Assembly (NCBI GenBank): GCA_023416995.1
Contig: JAEZGI010000033.1
Span: forward strand, 53,701 to 117,700
DNA length: 64,000 nucleotides
Origin: Bacteroidota bacterium
GTDB lineage: Bacteria > Bacteroidota > Bacteroidia > Chitinophagales > Chitinophagaceae
Reading direction: 5' to 3'
Made by a program: the position numbers and the translations under genes. The notes under the pieces are model-generated. The model was not told the origin of the DNA and did no database searches. It saw only the letters and a program-made list of their open reading frames with translations. The first letter of the stretch is position 1. The number at the start of each line of letters is the position of its first letter. This document shows positions 9,489 to 18,075 of the stretch, in pieces.

Positions 9489-9586
9489 AGAGAACCTTTT
9501 CTACGGTTTAGGGTTTAGGGGTTAAAAAGGGGAGTATTCCTACTCCCCTTTCCATTTAAACTTTACACTGAGAGAAAAGGTTTTCT
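9489..9586. repeat. Nested stem-loop structure
   Basis: The outer stem of about 14 bp, with one G-T wobble, pairs 9489-9502 with 9573-9586. It encloses a perfect 11-bp hairpin pairing 9526-9536 with 9541-9551 around a TTCC loop. The inner hairpin is GC-rich and flanked by A and T runs, so it may also terminate transcription. Its role is unknown. Confidence 0.6.
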
Positions 9587-9788
9587 CAATTAAGTCAGAT
9601 CTACCCGTTTTTAATCAGTTTTTCTGGTATTTTCATCAATCCAGAATAACTAAGTTCCAGTGAATTTCCAGCGAAAAACCAGTTGTCCAATCTCGTCTGA
9701 AAAACAGACAATCCAATTCATCCATCATCCTTTCGAAACTATCATGCGTTAGAGGCCGGTTCTCCGGAAAAAAATTATCTTATCCAAC

Positions 9789-9818
9789 AAAAAACCTTCC
9801 CGTAAGAGAAGGTTTTTT
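9789..9818. terminator. Bidirectional rho-independent terminator downstream of ferritin
   Basis: An 11-bp stem (9789-9799 with 9808-9818) encloses the loop CCGTAAGA. It is bounded by six A on one side and six T on the other, so it can stop transcription from both directions. It lies about 40 bases past the ferritin stop codon. Confidence 0.8.
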
Positions 9819-9859
9819 GTATTTACAGCATTACCGGGGCATTCAACCCAGGCTATATC

Positions 9860-10357
9860 TTAATGATCGCCCGCCTGAACAATATCTCGGTCAAAGAGAT
9901 AAAGACCGCTTTTATCATCGCCGATCATTTCTAATTTGTCGTTCATGGTGCGCGCCAGCCGTTCTTCCTCCATCTGCTCGTTTACATACCACTGCAGGAA
10001 ATTATGCGTAGCATAATCTTTCTCTTTCAGCGAAAGATCAACAATCTCGTTAATGCTCTCACTCACCGCAATTTCATGATTAAGTAATTCTTCAAACGCT
10101 TTTTTAAGAGAAACAAAGGTAAGCGTTGGCTGAGCCAGTGCCGGAACCAATGCATAGCCGCCCCGCTCATTCACATAGTTCATGAGCTTAAGCATGTGCA
10201 TCCGCTCTTCATCAGAATGTTTGTAGAAAAATTTGGTAACCCCCTGAAGCCCAGGCTGAATTTCGGCCCAACTTGCCATGGCAAGATATGCCTGTGACGA
10301 TTGTGCTTCCATCTTAATCTGGCTATTCAACGCATCCTGCATGATTTTACTTAGCAT
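9860..10357 (-). CDS. Ferritin (bacterial non-heme FtnA type)
   Basis: The 165-residue four-helix protein has the ferroxidase ligands of bacterial ferritins: E17 in helix A (KMEAQSSQAYLAMA), the DEERMH pair near residues 48-53 in helix B, and the EQMEEERLA segment near 127-135 in helix D. It oxidises and stores iron as a 24-mer in the cytoplasm. Length is typical. It follows the AraC-type regulator by 26 bases on the same strand, with no terminator between, so the two probably share a transcript. The bidirectional terminator at 9789-9818 ends the unit. Confidence 0.95.
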   Translation of the reverse strand: MLSKIMQDALNSQIKMEAQSSQAYLAMASWAEIQPGLQGVTKFFYKHSDEERMHMLKLMNYVNERGGYALVPALAQPTLTFVSLKKAFEELLNHEIAVSESINEIVDLSLKEKDYATHNFLQWYVNEQMEEERLARTMNDKLEMIGDDKSGLYLFDRDIVQAGDH

Positions 10358-10383
10358 ACACTTACGGTTTTAAAACAGAAATA

Positions 10384-11382
10384 TCAATGAAATAACAATT
10401 CGCAGGGCTTCAGTCCGGTGTGCTTTTTAAAAGCTGTGGAAAAATGAGAGATTGAGGAATACCCAAGCATCATGGAAACTTCGGTTACGCTGAGCCCCTT
10501 TTCATACAAAAGGTAACGCGCATGTTCCATCCTTTGGCTCTGATAAAAATCAAAGATGGTGGTTCCAAACATTTCTTTGAAACCCTTTTTCAGGTAACAC
10601 TCATTAATTGCAACCTTCCGGCTAAGCTCCTTAATGGTGATAGGCTCACCTATATGCTCCAGCAGAACTTCACGGGCTTTAGCGATCTTGCCGCGATCAG
10701 CCTCATTCGCAAGAAACTTACACTGGAAAGTTTCAATCTCTTTTTCACCCAACATACACTCAAGGCTGTATAACAACAGCATCTGCGTCTGGGCGTTTAT
10801 ATAGATGTTCTCGAGACTATCGGTATAACTATGATTCAACAAAGCTTCCAGCACCATCCTAGTGCGTCCGCAAAGTGAAAGTATTTTGGTAAAGGAAGAT
10901 TTATGACGGAACTGCAGAATGTCGTCAGAAAGTGTTTGCTGCGTTTTGGTGGGTTTAACAAACTGCGAGAGGTGCACGGGTGAAAACGCAAAACTCAGCA
11001 GATCGATACTTTCAACACGCTGGCTACAGGCGGGTCCCATACAATTTGTGCATTCTGCCGAGTGTTTGCGGCAATACACATTCCCCGCAATACAAAAACG
11101 CAATTCCAGTGAATGCTCTGCAGACGCATCCTTTGAGTAATGATAAACCAGCATCCCCGTGTCTTCGATGTTCCACTGGCTGTTTTTCCTATGCCGGCGA
11201 ATGCTGTATTGAACAGAGCCTGGCATATTTTGCGCTTTTTCATGCAAAAGCTCCATCTGGCCCTGCATAATGGGCTGTTTGTAAGCTAAAGACAATATAT
11301 CCGGCGCATTAAACATGGACGCAAATGTAATTTGAAATTTTTGATCCCAAAGCAAGCGGAACCGCAATTGACAAAAATCCAA
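10384..11382 (-). CDS. AraC-family transcriptional regulator with a five-cysteine cluster
   Basis: The 332-residue protein ends in an AraC-type double helix-turn-helix (about 230-330): the first helix pair is in ITIKELSRKVAINECYLKKG and the second is in LSVTEVSMMLGYSSISHFST, followed by the family FKKHTGLKP. The N-terminal part has no recognised sugar-binding cupin signature but carries a compact cysteine set, C97, C104, C111, C114 and C119, in the pattern C-x6-C-x6-C-x2-C-x4-C. This could hold a metal or an iron-sulfur centre. It is directly upstream of ferritin, which makes iron or redox sensing an attractive inference. The start could instead be the internal ATG encoding M23; I kept the first. 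Confidence 0.85.
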   Translation of the reverse strand: MDFCQLRFRLLWDQKFQITFASMFNAPDILSLAYKQPIMQGQMELLHEKAQNMPGSVQYSIRRHRKNSQWNIEDTGMLVYHYSKDASAEHSLELRFCIAGNVYCRKHSAECTNCMGPACSQRVESIDLLSFAFSPVHLSQFVKPTKTQQTLSDDILQFRHKSSFTKILSLCGRTRMVLEALLNHSYTDSLENIYINAQTQMLLLYSLECMLGEKEIETFQCKFLANEADRGKIAKAREVLLEHIGEPITIKELSRKVAINECYLKKGFKEMFGTTIFDFYQSQRMEHARYLLYEKGLSVTEVSMMLGYSSISHFSTAFKKHTGLKPCELLFH

Positions 11383-11458
11383 CAGTTTTATGACAAATGA
11401 CTTTCATATAAGTCTGACAATCAGCCTGAATGTTCCAGAGATTGTTTAAACATTAATT

Positions 11459-12430
11459 TTAGTCAAAGCTCTGATTGCCCGCAGCGGCGATTTTGAGAAT
11501 CTGGTCAAACTGTTCAGGGGTCAGATCATTATAGAAGAAATATACAGGGTCGATGGGACGGCCGTTTTTATGGACCTCATAATGACAATGGGGCCCGGTT
11601 GATTTACCCGTACTACCCACATAGCCGATAATTTCACCCCGTTTTACCTTTGCACCGGGTTTTACTTTTACTTTAAACATGTGGCCGTAAAGGGTTTCAT
11701 AGCCATACCCGTGATTGATGGTTACATAGTTTCCGTACCCGTTACCATGATTACCGGCAAGTTTAACCGTTCCATTGGCAGTAGCATAAATAGGTGTGCC
11801 CTGGGGAGCCGTAAAGTCAAGACCCGCATGAAATCGCACCGTTTTATAGACCGGGTCGATCCGGTAACCAAAACCCGATGCTACCCGCTTCAACTCTTTG
11901 TTGCTGATAGGCTGTATAGCCGGCGTGCTGGCAAGCAGCAGCTCTTTATTGCGTATAAAACCTGCGATCTCGGTATAGGATCTGTCCTGCGCCCGTATGC
12001 GGCTCGCAAGATTGTTGAGTGTTTCAGTGATCGATTCCTCAAGGTCAAAACGGTTCATCGCCTGAACGATCTTAATCTCTTCCTGTTTTTCAAGTTGTTT
12101 AGCTCGGGCACTATCCGGGATGGGATCCGATTCAAAGATTTCACGGTACACTTCGTTATCACGTTTCTCAAGCGCCTGCATCTGTCTTTGCAACTCGCGC
12201 GTGCGCCGCTCGAGTACCACAAAATTTTCCTGGAGATCCTCGTTTGTCTGTAACAGCCTTTTTTCGTTGGCAGAAGGAAAATACCGGTAAGCAATCGAAA
12301 CTATGATCAGTGCAGTAACCAGGGCGGCAGAAATAAAACCAAGCACCCGCAAAAGAATAACGCCGAGTGGCGTTTCCAGCTTCTCATACCGCAGTGTATT
12401 GGTGTTATAATAATATTTGATTTTCTTCAC
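11459..12430 (-). CDS. Membrane-anchored M23 (LytM/NlpD-type) peptidase
   Basis: The 323-residue protein has a short cytoplasmic N terminus, one transmembrane helix (about 23-48), a coiled-coil region (about 55-145) and a C-terminal M23 domain (about 180-305). The zinc ligands are visible as HAGLD near residue 206 and the HCH of GPHCHYE near 285. M23 enzymes cut peptidoglycan cross-links or activate amidases. With both motifs intact it is probably active. It is divergent from alaS, and the two genes share about 100 bases of upstream DNA. This architecture next to alaS is familiar from other Bacteroidota. Confidence 0.9.
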   Translation of the reverse strand: MKKIKYYYNTNTLRYEKLETPLGVILLRVLGFISAALVTALIIVSIAYRYFPSANEKRLLQTNEDLQENFVVLERRTRELQRQMQALEKRDNEVYREIFESDPIPDSARAKQLEKQEEIKIVQAMNRFDLEESITETLNNLASRIRAQDRSYTEIAGFIRNKELLLASTPAIQPISNKELKRVASGFGYRIDPVYKTVRFHAGLDFTAPQGTPIYATANGTVKLAGNHGNGYGNYVTINHGYGYETLYGHMFKVKVKPGAKVKRGEIIGYVGSTGKSTGPHCHYEVHKNGRPIDPVYFFYNDLTPEQFDQILKIAAAGNQSFD

Positions 12431-12446
12431 CTGTTTGCCTATTCCT

Positions 12447-12454
12447 TAACTTTG
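12447..12454 (+). promoter_or_regulatory. -7 promoter element of alaS
   Basis: TAACTTTG is an exact match to TAnnTTTG, 78 bases upstream of the alaS ATG, in the divergent spacer with the M23 peptidase gene. A TTTG lies at 12434-12437, but too close to be the -33 element. Confidence 0.45.
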
Positions 12455-12532
12455 CCATCATCCGTGACAGGGACAACCTACACAAATATAAAGACTTAAA
12501 GAGGCTTTCACCCATCAAAGATTATTCCGTTT

Positions 12533-15247
12533 ATGTTTACGAGTGCTGAAATCAGACAGAAATTCCTGGATTTCTTTAAGTTAAAAGGACATGAAATAGT
12601 CCCGTCCGCGCCCATTGTTGTCAAAAATGACCCTACCCTGCTTTTCACAAATGCTGGTATGAACCAGTTTAAAGACATATTCCTGGGTAATAAACCCGTG
12701 CAGTTTCCAAGGGTTGCCGATACCCAGAAATGTCTTCGTGTAAGTGGTAAACATAACGATCTTGAAGAAGTTGGTGTTGACACCTACCACCATACCATGT
12801 TCGAAATGCTGGGAAACTGGAGTTTTGGTGACTATTTCAAAGCGGAAGCAATAGCATGGAGCTGGGAACTACTTACCGGGGTCCTGAAACTGGATAAAGA
12901 CCGGCTGTACGTAACGATATTTGAAGGTGATAGCTCTGAAAACCTGCCACAGGACGAAGAGGCGTACCAGGAATGGAAAAAATGGATACCCGAAAACCGC
13001 ATCCTCAAGGGAAACAAAAAAGATAATTTCTGGGAGATGGGCGATACAGGTCCATGCGGGCCCTGCACCGAAATTCATGTGGATTGCCGCAGTGCGGAAG
13101 AAAGAGCTGCCGTTCCCGGACATGAGCTCGTAAACAACGACCACCCCCAGGTAATCGAAATCTGGAACAATGTTTTTATCCAGTTCAACAGGCTCAAAGA
13201 TGGCAGCCTCGAGCCTTTGCCCGCCCGTCACGTCGATACCGGTATGGGCTTCGAACGGCTGGTTCGCGTTATCCAGCAAAAAGACTCCAACTACGATACA
13301 GATATTTTTGCGGGAACCATTGAGGTCACCGAAGAGATCACCGGTAAAAAATATGGCAGATCCGACTCAAGCCAGGATATCGCCTTTCGTGTTATAGCCG
13401 ATCACATCCGCGCGATCAGCTTTACAATAGCGGATGGTCAGTTACCGGCAAACACCGGTGCCGGGTATGTTGTGCGGCGTATTCTGCGAAGGGCGGTTCG
13501 CTACGCTTACTCTTACCTTGATTACAGGAAGCCCCTGCTTAATCAACTGGTAACAAGACTTTCGCTTCAGTTCAAATATGTATTTCCTGAACTATATGCA
13601 CAAACCGAATTTGTAATTAAGGTGATCAGGGAAGAAGAAGAATCGTTTCTTAAAACACTTGAAAAAGGAATCGTTCGATTTAATAACTATACAGACAGTT
13701 CGGTGACTGCCAATGGCGAACCGCAGCAAACGATCCCGTTACAGAATGAAGATGATATCAGGAAGATGAGCGAGCAAAACAAATTTGCAAAAGAACGTTC
13801 CTCCAAAATCATTGCCGGTGAGTTTGCATTTGAGCTGAACGATACTTATGGGTTCCCTATGGATCTTACTGATCTGATGGCCCGTGAAAAAGGTTGGACG
13901 CTCGACAAAGCCGGATTCGAAAAAGCACTTCAGGTTCAAAAAGAACGCAGCCGTGCAGCAACTGCTTTAGATACCGGCGACTGGGTGCAGCTGGACGACA
14001 CCAACACTTCCTCATTTATTGGTTACGAAAAACTTGAAGCAGAAACCAGGTTGATAAAATACCGAAAGGTCAGTGCAAAAGGCAAAGACAGCTACCAGCT
14101 GGTATTAAAGGAAACCCCTTTCTACGCAGAAAGCGGCGGCCAGGTAGGTGACCGCGGTACATTGCAGTTTGCCCAGGAGCTTATCCACGTGACAGATACT
14201 AAAAAAGAAAATGATCTCATTATCCAGTTCGCAGATAAACTTCCTGCCAATACAACAACCGTAGTTCATGCGGTAGTAGATAAGAAACGCCGGCACGCAA
14301 TAAGTTTGCACCATAGCGCCACACACCTGGTACATGCCGCACTGCGCGCGGTATTAGGCACTCATGTGGCACAAAAAGGCTCATTAGTAAATGAAGACCA
14401 ACTCCGGTTTGACTTTTCTCATTTTGCAAAGGTTACCGATGAAGAAATCAGGCGCATTGAATTTTTGGTGAATGAAAAAATCCGTGAGAACGTTCCGGTT
14501 GTAATTCGCGAGATGGATCGTGAAGAAGCCATGCAGTCCGGCGCCATGGCACTGTTTGGTGAAAAATATGGTGACCGGGTAAGAGTGGTAATGATAGACC
14601 CTGGGTTTTCAGTTGAACTCTGCGGCGGAACCCATATCGGCTATACCGGCGAGCTGGGTCTTTTTAAAATAAAAAATGAAACGGCAGTGGCTGCAGGTGT
14701 TCGCCGGATAGAAGCCGTAAGCGGTGCCCGTGCACTTGCATACCAGAACGAACTGATCGACGAGTTGCGCGTCGTTCGTGAATTATTCAAAAACACCAAA
14801 GATCTGCCCCGGGCAATAGAAACCTTACAAGCCGAAAACGCTGATCTGCGTAAAAAACTCGATCATTTTGAAAACCGCATGCTGGTTGGCATCCGTAACG
14901 AACTGTTGCAAAAAGATGAGATCATCAACGGGGTAACCTTTGTTGGCGATATAGTGTCTGTGAGCAACTCTGATGCACTTAGAAAATTATGTACCGATCT
15001 CAAAAATAATCTCCACGATCATCTTGTTGTACTCTGTGCAAACATTGGCGGTAAGCCTGCCGTTGCTGTTGGCATTTCAGAAACGGTAGCTGCCGCAAGG
15101 AGCCTGGATGCTTCAAAAATTATCCGCGAACATGTTGCGCCGTTAATAAAAGGTGGCGGCGGTGGACAAAAAACACTCGCAACCGCTGGCGGGCAAGACG
15201 CATCTGCTCTCCACGAAGTGATACTTAGGGTAAAGGCAATATTATAA
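12533..15247 (+). CDS. alaS: Alanyl-tRNA synthetase
   Basis: The 904-residue class II synthetase charges tRNA-Ala. The N-terminal catalytic domain begins with EIRQKFLDFFKLKGHE and has the class II motif 2 region near TMFEMLGNWSFGDYFK. The editing domain carries the zinc ligands HHSATH near residue 594 and CGGTHIG near 697, which clear mischarged Ser and Gly. The C-Ala domain ends with the glycine-rich GGGGGQKTLATAGG. Length and order are complete and normal. It is followed after about 130 bases by the PDZ protein, which has its own -7 element. Confidence 0.97.
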   Translation: MFTSAEIRQKFLDFFKLKGHEIVPSAPIVVKNDPTLLFTNAGMNQFKDIFLGNKPVQFPRVADTQKCLRVSGKHNDLEEVGVDTYHHTMFEMLGNWSFGDYFKAEAIAWSWELLTGVLKLDKDRLYVTIFEGDSSENLPQDEEAYQEWKKWIPENRILKGNKKDNFWEMGDTGPCGPCTEIHVDCRSAEERAAVPGHELVNNDHPQVIEIWNNVFIQFNRLKDGSLEPLPARHVDTGMGFERLVRVIQQKDSNYDTDIFAGTIEVTEEITGKKYGRSDSSQDIAFRVIADHIRAISFTIADGQLPANTGAGYVVRRILRRAVRYAYSYLDYRKPLLNQLVTRLSLQFKYVFPELYAQTEFVIKVIREEEESFLKTLEKGIVRFNNYTDSSVTANGEPQQTIPLQNEDDIRKMSEQNKFAKERSSKIIAGEFAFELNDTYGFPMDLTDLMAREKGWTLDKAGFEKALQVQKERSRAATALDTGDWVQLDDTNTSSFIGYEKLEAETRLIKYRKVSAKGKDSYQLVLKETPFYAESGGQVGDRGTLQFAQELIHVTDTKKENDLIIQFADKLPANTTTVVHAVVDKKRRHAISLHHSATHLVHAALRAVLGTHVAQKGSLVNEDQLRFDFSHFAKVTDEEIRRIEFLVNEKIRENVPVVIREMDREEAMQSGAMALFGEKYGDRVRVVMIDPGFSVELCGGTHIGYTGELGLFKIKNETAVAAGVRRIEAVSGARALAYQNELIDELRVVRELFKNTKDLPRAIETLQAENADLRKKLDHFENRMLVGIRNELLQKDEIINGVTFVGDIVSVSNSDALRKLCTDLKNNLHDHLVVLCANIGGKPAVAVGISETVAAARSLDASKIIREHVAPLIKGGGGGQKTLATAGGQDASALHEVILRVKAIL

Positions 15248-15320
15248 ATGCCCGCTAAGTAAAGGTTTCGTTAAAAGCCACGCATCTTCTCCGAAAATTT
15301 TCGTATTTCATATTATTCCC

Positions 15321-15328
15321 TATATTTG
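15321..15328 (+). promoter_or_regulatory. -7 promoter element of PDZ-protein gene
   Basis: TATATTTG matches TAnnTTTG exactly, 47 bases before the start codon. A TTTT at 15298-15301 sits 19 bases upstream, the expected spacing for a weak -33 TTTG. Confidence 0.55.
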
Positions 15329-15375
15329 AAGTACGAAAACTCACGTACATAATAAACTGCTAAACGTATTAAGTA

Positions 15376-16413
15376 ATGAAAAAATACATTTTATCTGCAG
15401 CTGCCCTCGCTATCTTAACCCTTAGCATGCCGGGCACTACTGCTGCACAGGACGGCAAGAAAAAAGAAAAAACCGAAGGCACAAAAAAGGCAACGGGTGA
15501 GGGGAAAAAGTCTGCCGAAAAGTTGAGCGACTACGAGGAAATCGTTATCCGGAAAAAGGCAGATGGTAATGCGAAAGTCACCGTAGAAATCAAAGACGGT
15601 GAGGTAAAAGTAAATGGCAAATCGCTGGATGATTTTGAAAGCGATGCCGTTTCAGTGCGGAGAAGAAAACCGGATCAGATAGTTTATGGTCGTGCAATGT
15701 CACCGTTTCGTGATGGCGCGGTAACCGTGAATGGGCAGCCGCTTGGACTTACCGATGCAAATCGCGCGTTCCTTGGCGTATCCAGTGAAGAAACAGATGC
15801 TGGTGTGAAAATAGCAGCGGTTTCAGAAAACAGCGCTGCTGCAAAAGCGGGTTTGAAAGAAGGCGATATCATTGTAATGATTGATGATGCTAAGATCTCT
15901 GACCCTTCCGATGTAACTACAGCGGTAAGGAAACGCAAACCCGAAGACAAGATAACGATCACCTATAAGCGCGATGGTAAAGAAAATAAGACCACCGCAA
16001 CACTGGGTAAATACGAAGGCGTGGCTGTGGCCGGATTTCGCGCGTATCCCGATTTCGCGCCTTCATTGGAACGTTTGCGTGATTTAGAAACTTTTCGTTT
16101 TGATGGCCAGGCGCCAGGCATTATGGTAACTGGCAGACCACGTATTGGCATCCGTGCACAAGACACTGAAGAAGGCAACGGGGCAAAAGTATTAGCTGTC
16201 ACCGAAGAATCTGCTGCTGCAAAAGCAGGTATTGTGAAGGATGATATTATCACGTCGTATGACGGAAAAACTATTAAAAGTGCTGATGATCTTTCGGCTG
16301 CTTCCCGGGATGCACGCGAAAAATCTTCTATTGAAGTAAAACTCAACCGGGGGGGCAAGTCCCAAACCGTGGAGATCAAAATACCAAAAAGGCTAAAGAC
16401 TACAACACTTTAA
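15376..16413 (+). CDS. Exported protein with two PDZ domains
   Basis: The 345-residue protein has a Sec signal peptide (MKKYILSAAALAILTLSM, cleaved near residue 25). A charged Lys/Glu linker (about 27-60) follows, then a first PDZ domain (about 130-215, NRAFLGVSSE through the AAKAGLKEGDIIV carboxylate-binding loop) and a second PDZ (about 255-340, with AAAKAGIVKDDIITSYDGK). There is no serine protease catalytic triad, so it is not a DegP homologue but resembles its C-terminal half. PDZ pairs bind exposed protein C termini, so a periplasmic chaperone or adaptor role is plausible. A strong terminator follows at 16436-16469, so it is a single-gene unit. Confidence 0.85.
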   Translation: MKKYILSAAALAILTLSMPGTTAAQDGKKKEKTEGTKKATGEGKKSAEKLSDYEEIVIRKKADGNAKVTVEIKDGEVKVNGKSLDDFESDAVSVRRRKPDQIVYGRAMSPFRDGAVTVNGQPLGLTDANRAFLGVSSEETDAGVKIAAVSENSAAAKAGLKEGDIIVMIDDAKISDPSDVTTAVRKRKPEDKITITYKRDGKENKTTATLGKYEGVAVAGFRAYPDFAPSLERLRDLETFRFDGQAPGIMVTGRPRIGIRAQDTEEGNGAKVLAVTEESAAAKAGIVKDDIITSYDGKTIKSADDLSAASRDAREKSSIEVKLNRGGKSQTVEIKIPKRLKTTTL

Positions 16414-16435
16414 GCATCCTTTAGCTGATGAACAG

Positions 16436-16469
16436 AAGGTCCCCTGGCATTCCCGGCGGACCTTTTTTT
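16436..16469 (+). terminator. Rho-independent terminator of PDZ-protein gene
   Basis: The 7-bp arms AAGGTCC (16436-16442) and GGACCTT (16458-16464) are followed by a run of T to 16469. Confidence 0.8.
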
Positions 16470-16557
16470 ATTTGTGCCGCAACGGGTATTAATGCCGGCC
16501 ACCAAATTTCCTTTCACCGTGACCCATCATGCCTGTATAAATGCGGGCCGAATAAGG

Positions 16558-16565
16558 TAAATTTG
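16558..16565 (+). promoter_or_regulatory. -7 promoter element of gatB
   Basis: TAAATTTG is an exact TAnnTTTG match, 57 bases before the gatB ATG at 16623. It supports the shorter start and makes the open extension back to 16428 unlikely to be translated. Confidence 0.55.
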
Positions 16566-16622
16566 CTGCGTCGCTATGAAAATGACGCTCTCGGGTGTTC
16601 TGCGATACAAAATTGGATACAG

Positions 16623-18071
16623 ATGTATGATGATTTCGAGATAGTGATCGGCCTCGAGGTTCACGCCCAGTTATTGACCAGGAGTAAGCTGTTTTCAGGT
16701 GATAGTGCGTCGTTTGGTGGCGAACCAAACACACATATCAGCCCGATCACGATGGGTCATCCGGGAACACTCCCCAGGCTGAACAGTCATGCGGTGCAAT
16801 TAGCCATAAAGATGGGGCTGGCCTGTCATTCGCAGATCAGCAGGCATAATTACTTCGCAAGAAAAAACTATTTCTACCCTGATCTTCCAAAAGGATACCA
16901 GATCACACAACACACAACCCCGATTTGTATCGGCGGACATGTAACGATTCGTACGGCAAACGGCGATAAACGTGATGTGCTGTTAAACCGTATTCACATG
17001 GAAGAAGATGCAGGGAAAAGTCTGCATGATGTGGACCCTTTGAATACTGCGGTCGATCTTAATCGTGCAGGCGTTCCACTCATTGAAATTGTTACTGAAC
17101 CGGATATGCACAGCGGTGAAGAAGCAGCCGCTTATCTCACTGAGCTGCGAAAGTTACTCCGGTATCTTGATGTTTGTGATGGCAACATGGAAGAAGGAAG
17201 TATGCGCTGCGATGCAAATATTTCGGTAAGAAAAAAAGGAACAACAAAACTCGGAACCAAGGTAGAGGTCAAAAATCTCAACTCGATCCGGAATGTGCGG
17301 AAAGCCATTGAAGTGGAAGCAAAGCGGTTAATATCACTTATACAATCTGGACAGGAAATTGTGCAGGAAACACGGAGTTATAACGCTAATGACAACACCA
17401 CATTCAGTTTGAGGGTGAAAGAAGACGCAAATGACTATCGTTATTTTGCTGATCCTGATCTTACCCCTTTCCAGGTTACAGATGTATTGTTGAATGAATT
17501 GAAATCACAAATACCGGTGTTACCGGAAGAACGTGTTGCGCATTATTGCACAATGCTTCACCTGACTGAGTATGATGCCCGTACATTATGTGACGAAAAA
17601 CACCAGGCGGATTATTTTGAAACACTCATCCAGGAGACCGGTAATTATAAATCAGCAGCAAACTGGGTACTGGGTCCTGTAAAATCTTATCTGAATGATT
17701 CAGGTGGCTCTTTCGAAAACATTGCTATTAAACCAGCTTCCATTGCAGAACTGATTCGGCTTATTGACGAAGGCAAATTGAGTTTTTCGGTTGCCTCGGG
17801 CCGCATCTTCCAGGAATTGATCATTGCACCTGACCGCTCTGCATTCGACATTGCAGCTGCATTAAACCTGATCCAGGATTCTGACGCCGGAAATGTAAGT
17901 GGCTGGGTTGACGAAGTGTTGAATAAAATGCCGGAAAAAGTAGCAGAGTATAAAAAAGGTAAAAAAGGACTTATTGGTTTGTTTGTTGGAGAAGTAAAAA
18001 AACTATCAAAGGGGAAAGCGGATCCAAAACTTACAAATGAGTTGCTTTTGAAAAAATTACACGACAATTAA
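16623..18071 (+). CDS. gatB: Aspartyl/glutamyl-tRNA amidotransferase subunit B
   Basis: From the ATG at 16623 the protein is 482 residues and begins MYDDFEIVIGLEVHAQLLT, the standard GatB start; the open frame reaches back to 16428, but that leader is unlike the family and overlaps the previous terminator. GatB is the kinase/transamidase subunit of GatCAB, which converts Glu-tRNA-Gln or Asp-tRNA-Asn to the amidated form. The catalytic cradle includes FARKNYFYPDLPKGYQITQ and DLNRAGVPLIEIVTEPD. The C-terminal YqeY-like helical domain ends with ELLLKKLHDN. gatA and gatC are not in the window. The next gene starts four bases downstream. Confidence 0.96.
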   Translation: MYDDFEIVIGLEVHAQLLTRSKLFSGDSASFGGEPNTHISPITMGHPGTLPRLNSHAVQLAIKMGLACHSQISRHNYFARKNYFYPDLPKGYQITQHTTPICIGGHVTIRTANGDKRDVLLNRIHMEEDAGKSLHDVDPLNTAVDLNRAGVPLIEIVTEPDMHSGEEAAAYLTELRKLLRYLDVCDGNMEEGSMRCDANISVRKKGTTKLGTKVEVKNLNSIRNVRKAIEVEAKRLISLIQSGQEIVQETRSYNANDNTTFSLRVKEDANDYRYFADPDLTPFQVTDVLLNELKSQIPVLPEERVAHYCTMLHLTEYDARTLCDEKHQADYFETLIQETGNYKSAANWVLGPVKSYLNDSGGSFENIAIKPASIAELIRLIDEGKLSFSVASGRIFQELIIAPDRSAFDIAAALNLIQDSDAGNVSGWVDEVLNKMPEKVAEYKKGKKGLIGLFVGEVKKLSKGKADPKLTNELLLKKLHDN

Positions 18072-18075
18072 TTTT

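Larger units (their letters stand above)
9166..9859. other. Gene-free region with nested hairpins, possible small RNA
   Basis: Almost 700 bases between ileS and ferritin hold no convincing reading frame on either strand. The region contains a near-perfect inverted repeat (9354-9364 with 9402-9413), a two-level nested hairpin (outer arms 9489-9502 and 9573-9586, inner arms 9526-9536 and 9541-9551) and a bidirectional terminator (9789-9818). Such density of stable stems suggests an RNA-coding or regulatory region. It does not match the tmRNA, RNase P or SRP RNA signatures I can recognise. Confidence 0.4.

Noticed and set aside
9505..9523. Telomere-like TTTAGGG repeats
   Set aside because: Only two to three imperfect units; too few to mean anything in a bacterial genome.
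11681..12253. 190-codon open frame opposite the M23 peptidase gene
   Set aside because: Antisense shadow; the M23 frame carries signal anchor and zinc motifs.
16428..16622. Long in-frame N-terminal extension of GatB
   Set aside because: It overlaps the PDZ terminator, lies upstream of the -7 element and is unlike known GatB.
16489..16734. Minus-strand frame with a Gly/His-rich tail near gatB
   Set aside because: Overlaps the gatB start and promoter and has no recognisable domain; probably chance.
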